64,000 nucleotides of DNA from Galeopsis tetrahit. Lineage: Eukaryota > Streptophyta > Magnoliopsida > Lamiales > Lamiaceae. The stretch is from assembly GCA_963675135.1 (NCBI GenBank), contig OY776130.1:62964867-63028866 (forward strand), read 5' to 3'. The position numbers were made by a program, and so were the translations under genes. Shown here piece by piece: positions 1 through 11,335 of this stretch. The notes beneath the pieces were generated by a model. It was not told the origin of the DNA and did no database searches. It saw nothing but the letters and a program-made list of their open reading frames with translations. Within the stretch, counting starts at the first letter, position 1, and every line of letters starts with the position of its first letter.

Positions 1-19
1 GGGGGTGGTTGGAGGCCAT
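1..19 (-). CDS. L-cysteine desulfhydrase-like gene, copy A (5' end only, cut by window edge)
   Basis: Only the first six codons are inside the window; the start codon is at 17-19 on the minus strand and the gene runs off the left edge. Bases 1 to about 230 align with the start codon and upstream region of the complete desulfhydrase gene at 11336-12643, including the same GGAGGCCAT context around the ATG and similar 5' leader sequence. It is therefore the second member of a tandem pair. Nothing can be said about whether the rest of this copy is intact. Confidence 0.7.
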
Positions 20-357
20 TTGTGATTTCCGGCGAGTATAAGTATAATGTAGTGAGTGAGTGACATGTCAAATAAATAAAGTGAAACCAGAAATGGAGTT
101 GTTCAGTTGGAGTCGAAAGCAACCGCTTACACAAGAGATTCAGAGACAGTTACGTGCATGACACGTGATTAAAGAGTTTAGCCATTTATACATGACTTCA
201 AAATATTCACACTTGTTTTTTTAATAAATGAACCCAATTAGTTTTTTTTTTTTTTTTTTAATTTTATCTTAATAAAAAAATGTTTAAACTATCCTTATTT
301 ACTAAATATATACCCATTTATTTACACAAATTGAAATTCACCCTATTCACAAACTAA

Positions 358-436
358 TCCTTTAAAAAGTCCACTTATCCAGGACCTAAGGCCTAGATAG
401 TGGTGCTCTAACCACTTGAGCTATCTCACTTTGTCA
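358..436 (-). repeat. tRNA-derived SINE fragment
   Basis: Read on the minus strand this holds the head of the SINE family seen in full at 56426-56538: a tRNA-like box A (AGCTCAAGTGGTTAGAGC) followed by CACCACTA. The box B half and the A-rich tail are missing or eroded. No clear target duplication was found. Confidence 0.6.
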
Positions 437-446
437 AAATAAAATA

Positions 447-573
447 GGGTTGGTCTGCTATGGACTCGAGTGCATGTTGTGCACCCTAGTACATGTTGCA
501 CTTTTCAGTTACTGACTTACACTTTTTGGTAAATGGTGTTGCACTTTTCAATTATTAAACTGTATTACCAATA
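447..573. repeat. half of a fold-back MITE
   Basis: This matches only the left arm of the fold-back element at 15484-15731 (same order of GCACTCGAGTGCATG-like, TGCACTTTTCAG and TTTTTGGTAAATGGTG blocks). The second, inverted arm is absent, so it is a truncated copy. It abuts the SINE fragment at 358-436. Confidence 0.7.
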
Positions 574-1560
574 AAATAATGTTGTGAGAATTTTAATTGT
601 GTATGGTATTTCTATATTGAGAATGTTCAAATAATTTTAAAATGAACCGAAAAGAAAAATGTATGAATAATTACGGAATTAAAGGAGTATAAAATAAAAA
701 GTAGAGAAGTCTGCTAAAAATAGTTAGTCATGTTTTCCACCTTATTCTATTAGATGAGACAAAAAAAAAAAGTAGAAAAATGAACAGGCAGGCAGGCAGC
801 CCCACAAATAACGAGAGTGCGTGTGCAGTGTAGCAGACATATTAATAAAGCAATTGTTAAAATTAAAAGTATTTGCTGAAAATCAAAATATTAACTAAAC
901 ATTGGAGTAATTTTTAACAGCTTTAAATTGACTAAAAAATAATTTATTAATCAATTAAAAATAACACGGTTACTATTATCTTTAAAAAAAAAAAAAAAGA
1001 AAAGGAGAAGATGATCTAAGCTATTTGCAAATTGCAAGGATTTGAAGTTATTTCTGTCTTTGTCGATTTTGAATTTGAATATTTCTCCAATGAAATTTAT
1101 GTCTTATGCCTCTTGTTTCAAGAAAAAGACTTGCCTGTATGTCGTCAGCTATAAAAGAATAATTAATTGTTAATAGTTCAATAATTGATGTATTTTGAAC
1201 TTTGACGATGATATCAATTATGTTCAAACATGTAATGAGAGGCACCTTTCACCAGAAACAACACCCAATGCCTCAAAACATGCAGCTGAAAACTCAACTT
1301 TTGTACTATGCTTTTCAATGAATCCTTAAAAAATACTACTTGTAACTACTAGTTGAGTCAGCACACGAGCTACTCATACTAACCATGAAAAATGATTGAA
1401 ATCAGAACAAACTTAATCAAGCTCGAACTACTCAAGTAGTTCTCAAGCTCACTAAAACTAGGCTCGTGAAATTCACATAATTCTAATATAATTATTTACA
1501 AATATACTCTAATTATAAATAAAACAAAAACTTTTAATTAATGTTATGTGTAAGTTATTG
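574..1560. other. AT-rich spacer of duplication copy A
   Basis: No gene is seen. Short stretches (about 1110-1170 and 1285-1330) match the spacer of copy B at about 14955-15015 and 17180-17225, so the two spacers are collinear remnants of one ancestral spacer. GAGCTCGA-type repeats around 1380-1640 recur at 18400-18450. Confidence 0.5.
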
Positions 1561-2401
1561 AGTCAAGCTCGAGTTCAAAAGAATTTGGCTCGATCGAGTT
1601 TTGATTTTTTTAATCAAGTCGAGCTTGAAAATACTCAGCTCTGACTAATTTACACCTCTAACTACTATCATGGATAATTTCAGAGAACTAATGTTATAAT
1701 GGAATCCAACAGATGTCAACAATACACGTGATATCTGTATTAAGCTGCCAAGAACACAAGTAACAAATCGAGCAGAGAGTTCCATCGGCTAATCGATCTC
1801 ATGAATTGAACTCTTGTCTTTCTACAACCAAACACGCATGTAATATATCTCATGCTTTCTCTAGCTCAATTGTCTCAAAATTTAGTTCTTTAAAGAAGCC
1901 TGCAGGTCCAACAGCACACAAGTAGTAGCAAGAAATATTACCTTTTTAGGTCGAAGGCAGCTATATTTTGGGGTTCACATTCAGGACTGAATAAACGAAC
2001 TAGCAAACCTGAGGTTGCACTCATAGAGACAGCCCCACAAATAGCCCATCTACGAGCTCGAGGAATTGTGACTCTTGGACCTGCTTCACCATCAAATTGG
2101 TTAATTATAAGTAAACTCATTTGCAAATGAAGGGGTAAAGACAATCATGAAGCCTTGTATTATATCATAAACAAAAAAAGAACAAAATTTTAGGCCTTGT
2201 GATTAAGAACTGTATATAAACAAGATTGACATATTTCTTCATAATTTTATAACATAGGTGGAGGATATTTTATCCTGATTTTAAATTTAAAGGATATGTA
2301 AAGCTAGCTGTACTGATAAGGTGTTATTAAAACCAAGGCAAAATATATTGAGAAAGATATTCATCTGTCTTCAAATTCTTGACGGTAATTAACAAGTCTT
2401 C

Positions 2402-2737
2402 TGATGAGAATACGTGTATACCAGCCAATCATCCCATAATCAAGGTTTACACAAGAAGGAAGTCAACCGTAAAGATACCAAGAGATAATTGATTGCTGAA
2501 TTTAAGAGATTTCTTTCCTAATTTATGTTGTTTCCTTCCATTACTTTGTTTCCTTATTTTCTTGTTTTCATTAGTATTTGAATTAGAAGAGAACGCAGGA
2601 AAAGGCATTGAGAGTTTTGAGTAGTAATTACAGCATTGAGAGCTGCTAGGTTAATTCAAGAGCTTGTTCTTGAGTTTCTAGAAATCATTCATATATCATC
2701 CTGCTTATTATCGAATAAATACCTTGAGGTTTCATCA
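2402..2737 (+). repeat. 5' LTR of the Ty3/gypsy element
   Basis: 336 bp, TG..CA ends. It matches the 3' LTR except for three bases missing after TGAT. The downstream primer-binding site starts within a few bases of its end. Confidence 0.92.
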
Positions 2738-2774
2738 ATTGGCCTCAGAGCCGTTACAATCCTAAACTACCACA

Positions 2775-5700
2775 ATGGGTTCAAACAGACAAAGATTAGC
2801 AAAACTAGAGGATTCATTCGCACAAATCAGTGAAGCTCTGCAAGCAGCGTCGCTGCATAATCCCCGATCAGACGGAGATTCAGAGGGTGGACGGCGCCGT
2901 TTCCAACGCCGAAACGGAACGGCTCACATCCCTGGAATCATTGACGTCGAACAAGGGAGACGACGTTTTCAGAGGCAACAACATGAAAACCCACTATTTA
3001 AAGATGCCCGGAGACAGGGGTATCGTGGCCGAGGGGGACGGTGGGACCCTCCCAACAATATCCAACACACAGCAAACAAAGGACCACGCCGAGGATTATA
3101 TTTTGAAGGAGGATCGGTCGACGGGGCTGGCGAGAGAGAAAACCCATTCGCCACTTATCCGGATCCCTTCCATCGAGACGGATCAAATCCAGGAGAGGAA
3201 GACGAGGAGGGTGGAACAACTGAAAGTTCCGACGAAGGGTCCAGGAGGTCAGTCCGGAGCAGACGCACCGAGAAACCCAGGGATCATCGCCCAAAAGGAG
3301 TCCGGATGGATTTCCCAAAATTTACGGGGGAGGATCCAATTAATTGGATTGATAGGGCGGAGCAGTACTTCGAAGTTAAAGGTATAAGGGTGAAGGACTG
3401 TGTACAGATTGCAACCTACTATCTAGACGGCACAGCACGACAATGGTGGCGTTGGTTCGAACAAACGACCGAGGAACAGCCAATCACATGGGAACACTTC
3501 AAAACTGGATTGCTCGGCAGATTTGAGAGGGATCAGTTCGAAGATGCTAACGAATCGATGAGTAAAATCCGACAAACCGGGACCTTTGAAGACTATCTCA
3601 CCGAGTTTGAAAAACTCGTCAACAGGGTGCCCCATTGGCCCCCAAGCGCCTTGTTAGGAACCTTCATAGCTGGCCTTAAGAGTGAAATTTCCCATGAACT
3701 CAAGATGTGGCGACCTCAAGATCTAAGGGAAGCCATCGAATTGGCTAAACGAAAGGATGAACAGCTGCGATTGAATCGAAACCACAATCCAAAGGGAGGG
3801 AACACCCCATTCCTCCGAAATCCAACATCCAAGGTATGGAATACGAACACTACCCCAACCACAACAGTACCAACTACTAGTAACCAGAAACTGGCGACAG
3901 CCACAAGAAAAGGTCGAATTCAGCTGTCAAATGACGAGATAAATCGCCGTCGACAAGCAGGGCTATGTTTCACGTGTAATGAAAAATACACATGGAATCA
4001 TGTGTGCACTAACGCCAAAATGATGAGTTTAATTGTCGAAGAATGGCCCAGCGATGAGGAAGAGGAAGAAAAACCCAAGTACGACGAGCTGCCCGAGGAC
4101 GACAAGGAGCCAAAAGAAATCATTGATTTCAAATGGCTAGGGGAAGAAAATAGTGCAAAGACCACAACAACTTCTTTGAAACAGGGGTCACGACCAAATT
4201 CCTTAAAGCTGGAAGGGAGTATTCAAAACAAAGGTATTTTAATCCTTGTTGATAGCGGGGCTTCATTAAATTTTGTATCACAGGGAGTCGCTGTACTGCT
4301 GCGATTACCAGCGACTCGAAGTTCCACGGTACGGAGAATTCAAATTGGAGGCGGTACATTCTTGGAGTCAAATACCTGCTACGAGAACGTACCAATATGC
4401 ATTCAAGGGATATGTTTCCACGTCACATTGCATGCAATTCCGTCAACCGATGTCGACGTATACTTGGGCATGCCTTGGCTGGAATTAATCAGCCCATTAT
4501 TGATGGATTGCAAGGAATTCTCGCTAAAATTTTGGTGCGGAGAGGAGCTGGTTTTACTGAAAGCAATTGGGTATCAACAATCCGATACCAACCGTGTTGA
4601 AAATCAAAACTTCCACGAAAGAGGCGAATTCTATTTGATGTCACCACAAGGGATCTCGGGGGACCTGGGTTCAATTGCCAAAGATAAGGAAACTGAAATC
4701 TGCACTATCTTGGACAGATTTGGGTCAGTCACAACTGAGACAACCTCATTACCACCACAGCGGGACTTTGACCATCGGATTCGTTTGCTAGACGAATCCA
4801 AGCCAGTGAACGTTGCTCCGTATCGCTATGCCCATTATCAAAAGGACGAGATAGAGCGCCAAGTTGACATTATGCTTCGGGATGGACTTATTCGTTACAG
4901 CACCAGTCCGTTCTCTTCACCGGTGTTACTAGTAAAGAAAAAGGATGATTCATGGCGTTTCTGTACAGATTATCGGGCCCTCAATGCAGCAACTATCAAG
5001 GACAGATTTCCCATACCCACAGTCGACGACATGCTCGACGAATTACATGGAGCGAGGTACTTTTCTAAACTGGATTTACGTGCCGGTTATCATCAAATCA
5101 GGATGCACCCGGACGGCATTCCGGACTCATAATGGCCACTATGAATACTTGATCATGCCTTTCGGTCTAAGTAATGCCCCCTCTACCTTTCAAGCTATTA
5201 TGAATCACATTTTCCGAATACATTTACGTAAATTTGTGCTTGTATTCTTTGATGATATATTGGTTTATAGTACATCTTGGGTAGATCATTTGCAACACCT
5301 CGAGGCAGTCCTTTCAATTCTGCAGGAAAATCAGTTTGTTATCAAACCATCAAAGTGCTTCTTTGGTGTTGAAGAGGTGGAGTATCTTGGCCATTTCATA
5401 TCCCATCTGGGAGTTCGAGTAGATCCCAAGAAAATATCCACCGTTGTTCAATGGCCCGTCCCGTCTTCGGTCACTGAGTTACGAGGGTTTCTCGGATTGG
5501 CGGGGTATTATCGAAAGTTCTGCCAAAATTTTGGGGAAATAGCTCGCCCACTCCATAATTTAACCAAGAAGAACCAGTTCCATTGGTCTCCGGAGGCACA
5601 GCTTGCATTCGACCGTTTAAAGCAGGCCATAAGTTCCACCCCAGTACTTGCGCTTCCTAATTTTAATGAGGTGTTTACAATTGAGACTGATGCATCAGGT

Positions 5701-7443
5701 TACGGCGTGGGCGCAGTGTTAACTCAAGATGGACGACCCATTGCCTATCTGAGTAAAGGGATCAACATCTCAAAACAGTCCTGGTCTGTCTATGAAAAAG
5801 AAATGCTCGCCGTCTTAGAAGCAATCCGTTGTTGGCGCCCATACCTTATTGGTCGCCGGTTCCAGATTTTGACTGATCAGCGGAGCCTCCGTTTCTTGCT
5901 CGAGCAACGTATAACCACACCGGAACAACAAAAGTGGATTGCTAAGCTTGTCGGATTTGATTATGAGATCGTTTACAGACCTGGGAAGGAAAATGCTGCA
6001 GCAGACGCACTGTCCCGCAGAGGGTCTTTCGATGAGTTCGCCCAACTTGCCATTTCAGCCCCCTCTACTGATATTTGGGAACGAATTGCTGCTGCCACAG
6101 CGGGCGACCCCACCCTTGGGCCTCTTTTGCACCGCGTCCAGAATGGCGAACAAACCACAGAAGGGTTCCGCATCCGTCACGGGTGCCTCGCCACACAGGG
6201 CAAAGTCCGGGTCCCTAAAGGACCCATTCGGGAAGAGTTACTCAGCAGTTTTCATGCTTCTGCATTTGGTGGTCATTCAGGGATTTTAAGAACATTCAAA
6301 CGCCTAAACCAACTATTCGAATGGCCTGGAATGCACAACGATGTCACCACTTTCGTGCGTTCTTGCGATGTATGCCAGCGCACCAAAGCAGATTGCCAAT
6401 CGCCGGCCGGGTTACTCGCACCTCTCCCCATTCCACAGCAGGTGGTACGCTTACACGGGGTTCCCAAGTCGATTGTTTCAGATCGGGATAGAGTTTTTGT
6501 TAGTAATTTTTGGCGTGAACTGTTCAAATTGCATGGGACACAGTTGAAGATGAGTTCTTCGTATCATCCTCAAACCGATGGCCAAACTGAGGTAGTTAAC
6601 CGTTGCCTCGAACAATACCTCCGAAGTTTTACTTATCACAAGCCTAAGGACTGGGAACGACATCTGGCATGGGCTGAGTATTGGTACAACACTACCTACC
6701 ACCGATCCATTGGAATGACTCCTTTCGAGGTTGTTTATGGTCGGCCGGCTGTTCCCATACCAAGTTATGAGGCCGGCGCCACAGCAGTACATGAAGTAGA
6801 CGTCCAACTCCAAGAACGGGATGCTCTAATTAGTGAATTGAGGTTGAACTTGGAAGCTGCCCAGAATCGCATGAAGCAGTATGCTGACTCTAAGCGTCGC
6901 CCAGAAGAGTTCCAAGTTGGTGACTGGGTTTATCTAAAATTGCAGCCATACCGCCAGCAGTCGGTATTCAAGAGGGTCAATCAGAAACTCGCTAGCAAAT
7001 TTTATGGCCCGTTTCAAGTTCAGGATCGTATTGGCTCGGTTGCATACTGTTTGCAGCTACCCCCCGAATCAAAAATTCACCCGGTCTTCCACGTTTCTCT
7101 GCTGCGTCGTAGGGTGGGGGATCCAATTCTAGTTCGTCCTACTTTACCGCCCTACTCAGCCGACGGCAATCTAACCATCACTCCAGAACGGGTCATCGCA
7201 TATCGCACACATCACAACAATGTATATGAGGCGCTGGTTCAATGGACGGGGATGAATGATGACGATGCTACTTGGGAAGCTGTAGGAGAACTACGTCGCC
7301 GATTTCCTAACTTCAACCTTGAGGACAAGGTAGAGTTTTCAGGGGGAGGTGATTATGAGAATACGTGTATACCAGCCAATCATCCCATAATCAAGGTTTA
7401 CACAAGAAGGAAGTCAACCGTAAAGATACCAAGAGATAATTGA
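2775..7443 (+). pseudogene. Ty3/gypsy gag-pol polyprotein, broken by frameshift and internal deletion
   Basis: Gag with the retrotrans_gag region (about residues 175-310) is followed by an atypical CX2C..H.C knuckle (CFTCNEKYTWNHVC) of the kind common in plant chromoviruses, then an aspartic protease (LVDSGAS) and reverse transcriptase. The first frame stops at 5130-5132 inside the RT, right after GYHQIRMHPD; the remainder (RT with FFDDILVYS, RNase H with TDASGYGVGAVL, the integrase HHCC region, chromodomain) continues in another frame to 7443. A short non-multiple-of-three deletion at about 5110 best explains this. A second, in-frame deletion at about 6440-6450 joins PLPIPQQV directly to LHGVPKSIVSDRD, removing the part of the integrase core that carries the first catalytic Asp. 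The C-terminal segment with VQWTGMNDDDATWE resembles a chromodomain. Confidence 0.88.
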
Positions 7444-7688
7444 TTGCTGAATTTAAGAGATTTCTTTCCTAATTTATGTTGTTTCCTTCCATTACTTTGT
7501 TTCCTTATTTTCTTGTTTTCATTAGTATTTGAATTAGAAGAGAACGCAGGAAAAGGCATTGAGAGTTTTGAGTAGTAATTACAGCATTGAGAGCTGCTAG
7601 GTTAATTCAAGAGCTTGTTCTTGAGTTTCTAGAAATCATTCATATATCATCCTGCTTATTATCGAATAAATACCTTGAGGTTTCATCA
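7350..7688 (+). repeat. 3' LTR of the Ty3/gypsy element
   Basis: 339 bp, directly preceded by the purine-rich tract at about 7341-7349 and followed by the TCTTC target repeat. The end of the gag-pol frame (stop at 7441-7443) lies inside this LTR. Confidence 0.92.
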
Positions 7689-8111
7689 TCTTCATGGGCC
7701 TCTTATCCATAAGTTTAATTAATATAAAGAGATAGTTTAATTATATAACCAAGATAGACATTTCAGTGCAGCCATTTTCTGTTAGTGCTCACTACCTATC
7801 TATAAATTATAGATGCACTAGTCACGAACATAGAGCAAGAAAGTCGATTATATTTGATCAAGTTTTGTCTTCTTAAGAACAATAGTAGATCAATGGTCAT
7901 CTAATTTCATTATAGCATATGGCTGAGTACTAAATGATGATCAAATTATGTTCAAATACATTACACGGCTGTTGTATAAATAGAAACTTGAGACATATTA
8001 ATCCAAATAAAATAAATCAACTAACCAAGGCACCTCCTTATGCATCTATTTAAGTTGAAGTTTCAACCTATGTATACCGGTATGACATTCTTATGTTTAA
8101 CTCAATCTTCA

Positions 8112-8445
8112 GGGCATGTTTGTTTTGGGACTACCTGTCCGGACATGGGATGTTACATATCCCATCTTGGTCTAGTTTGTGATTTAAAATTCCAACCACA
8201 TCACCCCTAAAAATATATACTCACTCTTACACAATTGATTTGACATGAAGTTTCCTCAATAATAATATAATAATACCACATCATCTACTTTTACGCAGTT
8301 TATTTGACGTAAGGATACACCCATTATTACTCAAAATCTCAAAACAAACACATACTATCACTATTCCATTTATCAAGATTTTTAAATCCTAAATTTCCCC
8401 ATCACGATTTCCACCATCCACTATAATCCCAAAATAAACATGCCC
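8112..8445. repeat. PIF/Harbinger-like (Tourist-type) MITE, copy A
   Basis: Terminal inverted repeats GGGCATGTTTGTTTTGGGA and its complement bound the element, with TCA on both sides (8109-8111, 8446-8448). The same insertion sits at the equivalent place in copy B (19548-19899), so it predates the tandem duplication. Confidence 0.8.
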
Positions 8446-9677
8446 TCAAGAATACAGCAAGTCATATTCTCCTTAACTATATAAACTTTGTGCAGATAAA
8501 TCAATGGCATTTATGCTAAAAATTCCAAAATAATAATAAAATTAACTAGAAACCATTGGTGCTCTCACCTCTGTTCTAGTCTGAGTATAAAAATGAAGAG
8601 TCCATCATTACACAGAAATGCAAAAAATTTGAAACAAAGATTTGGTATCAAGATATGTCAAAAAAATGGAAGCAGTTTAAAAACAAACCGTAATGCAAAC
8701 GGCAGAGAACCCAAAATCCCAATGCTCCTCCCACTGAAAAAAAATCCAGCAGTGTGCCTCATCAATCGGGAACAAGGTTTTGAATCTGACCTCATCAACT
8801 CACCATCTGAGAATCCAAGCATACGCCTTAAAGCCATCTTCTAGTCTCCTTCAAATACAATTTTGGTGGTGGTTAATATCAGAGTGTCAAAAGAAATCCT
8901 TTTCACAATATCAGTTTGCTATTATTCATACATCCATACAATATATCACATATTGATAAATGTGTATAACAGCGCAGAGATGAGAAAAAAAGTGATACAG
9001 AGCAGCGAGAGAAGACAATTGCGTAGAACACACATGAACACACACTAGTATATAGAACCTATCTATTTATCATTGAAATAACTTAGGGCAAGTGTCGTAG
9101 CAACTATGGAGGCTGTCGGAATCGGATGTATAACCAAGATTCAAAGGAAGGATCACCAAATAAAAAGAACGAAAAAGTAACTAGAGAGCACCACAAGCAG
9201 GGGCAGAGATGGAGCTGTCGGAATTGACTGGTGGAGGGTCGGCTGAGTCCCAGTACCAGTGCAATTTCCAAAAGAAAAATAAGCAAGAATTAAATGAGAA
9301 GAACACTATCCATTTATCGCATGTTACAAAATTTCATCATGGACAATCCAACACTTAATATTTTCTAGTTCGGTTGCATGAAACATGTCCTCCATCCGAC
9401 CCCTCCGGCACCCACTCCAGTGCCCGATCATGACACCCGATTCTTGAGTCATTTTTGGAGGTGCTTAATTTCAGCAATGCTTAACCCCAAACAGATGCGC
9501 AAACAGAGGTGGATAACAGTTCGTTGGGCAACCTTCTTTGTTGTCTTGTGGGTGATCATTTACAAAAACAAACAAGGATATATGCAGCTAATTAAGAGAG
9601 TATTACTATCATATGAAACACCAACACAACAGTTATAAAGTCATCATCAGAAATTACTTCAAACAAGAAACATTTCT

Positions 9678-10120
9678 CACATGGTCCGGTGTATTTGCTT
9701 ACTCTTCCGCCATGTGAGGGTAAGGATGGCAGAGCTGCTGACCTTTTGGACACCATCCGACAGAGTCATGAGGTCACACAAACACATATCGAGGCTAGCA
9801 ATGCGCGCTAAAAAGCGCATGCAGACGCCACATCAAGTTCAACCTAGGTGTCTTCGTTTGGGTAGTATTGACTAAGGATCGATTTCCAGCTCATGAGTAC
9901 CATAAGTTGGCTTCTCGAAAGATTTGGCCCGTGGAGATTGTTGAGAACACAAATCCAAACGCCTACCTCTGGACGTTGTCTAGTCAGATTCACACCTCAG
10001 ATGTTTTTAATGTGAAGTGTTGCATTGGAGGATGATTCTCCCAGAGATGAGACCGTGGGCGAGTCACAAATCTCTCCAACACGAGTGAGATGTGATAACA
10101 TTTATAGAGAGATTTTAGCC
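9678..10120 (+). pseudogene. degenerate Ty3/gypsy polyprotein C-terminus
   Basis: In shifting frames the segment reads as the post-integrase region of a gypsy polyprotein: a stretch around 9735-9830 with DRVMRSHKHI, then VLTKDRFPAHEYHKLAS, WPVEIVE, NPNAYLW and HTSDVFNVK. Stops and frameshifts are frequent. It begins exactly where the similarity between duplication copies A and B ends (about 9677), so it truncates the 5' region of the copy A membrane-protein gene. Sequence to about 10430 could be its decayed LTR; this is not resolved. Confidence 0.65.
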
Positions 10121-10430
10121 TAATGGGAGTTGCTAGCCAAGGAGCAAATAGTATTATATCTTTTTTTAAGATAATTATTTCTATTTTTACTTAATATTCT
10201 AGAGATCTTTATGATTATATGTCCGTTCTTTGAAATTTATTTTACCACTATTTAAGACTTGGTATGGTACTTGTTTATTCATTAGATTTTGATTAATATT
10301 ATTGAGGATTTCCTCATGAGCGAATCCTCTAGTACACGTAATGTCAAGGTGTTCTTCTCTCTTTACCATAATCATGTTGTTATAGGATTGTGCTGCGACA
10401 AGAATTAATAGAAATAATAATCACTTCACG

Positions 10431-11335
10431 GTGCATCACACTATATTTGTCTTATATAGACATTCAAAGCATGGGAATCCAGAGGTTACAATATCAACTA
10501 CCAAGCATGTAAAACATACTCTTATCCTTCTTAACCACAATCAGCTATTGCTTTTTTTTTTTTTTTTTACAACATAGCTATTTTGCCTTGATCATACAAC
10601 TCTACATTATTTTTTCAGGCACTTATTGGAGGAACTCTATTATGGTAAATAAATTATTATTTCCTTGCCCTTTCTACATTCTGAAACAGAGAGAAACAAG
10701 GGGTTACCAGAACACCATTACTCAGGCGAAGCACGTAAAACATACTCTTGTAAGAAGGAAAACGAATAGCAGAGTTATAATACTTGACAATATTAAGCAC
10801 GAATATTATTACATAGCAAAATATACCAAAATTGTTAACACATAGCCCTGGACAATGTAGTAAAGTTTAAGACATTGCTGAACAAAAAAATCGATGGCCC
10901 TTATCTTATGCTATCATAATCAAAGTTTGGTGGTGGCCCAGACAGGAAAAGAAAAAGGAAATGTTTTGCAGCACAATATTTAAGTACAAAATAGAGATGC
11001 AAAACTAGGTGCATTAATTTTATCTAATTGAACAATTCTAGAATTCCAATGCAATAAAATATTTGGACAGTAGACAAGTTAAAAATTGGACATTAGCGTG
11101 ACAAAATGAAACCGTTTTCAGTTTTCCAGTGATTTTAGGCCAAAATTGGACATTTTTTTTAAATTTTGTTACTAAATCGAAAAGGTTAACTTTTATTAGA
11201 CCAAAATTGGGCAGTAGACAAGTTACGAGACCAAATAACCTTTTTAACTCAATGAAGTATCCTCAACAGAATCAACATTTGCAATCAAAAACGTCGTATG
11301 CAATGGTATAATGATAAGACGAAAGGCATACCTTC
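10431..11335. other. AT-rich intergenic sequence
   Basis: No coding region, RNA gene or clear element boundary seen. Two copies of a CAAAATTGG motif about 70 bases apart near 11140-11210 are the only internal repetition noticed. Confidence 0.4.

Larger units (their letters stand above)
2397..7693 (+). mobile_element. Ty3/gypsy chromovirus-type LTR retrotransposon with 5-bp target duplication
   Basis: LTRs lie at 2402-2737 and 7350-7688, start TGAT and end ATCA, and are flanked by the duplicated target TCTTC (2397-2401 and 7689-7693). The LTRs read as identical except for one 3-bp indel near the 5' end, so the insertion is young. A primer-binding site resembling the initiator-Met type (TGGCCTCAGAGCC, two differences from the usual form) follows the left LTR. 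A purine-rich tract AGGGGGAGG precedes the right LTR. The empty site can be read directly in the paralogous intron of copy B near 19150. The single gag-pol reading frame is broken (see its own entry), so the element is now non-autonomous. Confidence 0.93.
1938..8837 (-). pseudogene. small two-helix membrane protein gene, copy A (frameshifted, Ty3 in intron)
   Basis: Two minus-strand exons can be matched to the intact copy B: exon 1 at 8689-8837 (ATG at 8835-8837) and exon 2 at 1938-2080. Exon 2 is intact, keeps its AG acceptor, and ends in FDLKR plus stop. Exon 1 is one base longer than in copy B (149 against 148). The extra base lies in an A-run: eight A between CCACTG and TCCAGC at about 8735-8745, against six A followed by TT in copy B. 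This shifts the frame just before the first hydrophobic segment. The intron also holds a complete Ty3/gypsy element (2402-7688). Upstream sequence matches copy B only to about 9677, where a degenerate gypsy remnant begins, so the first 5' UTR exon is gone. The start and both splice borders are otherwise preserved, which fits recent loss of function. Confidence 0.75.

Noticed and set aside
2998..3318. Minus-strand open frames inside the Ty3 gag region, and several similar ones to 6813
   Set aside because: All overlap the plus-strand gag-pol in other frames and show no known domain.
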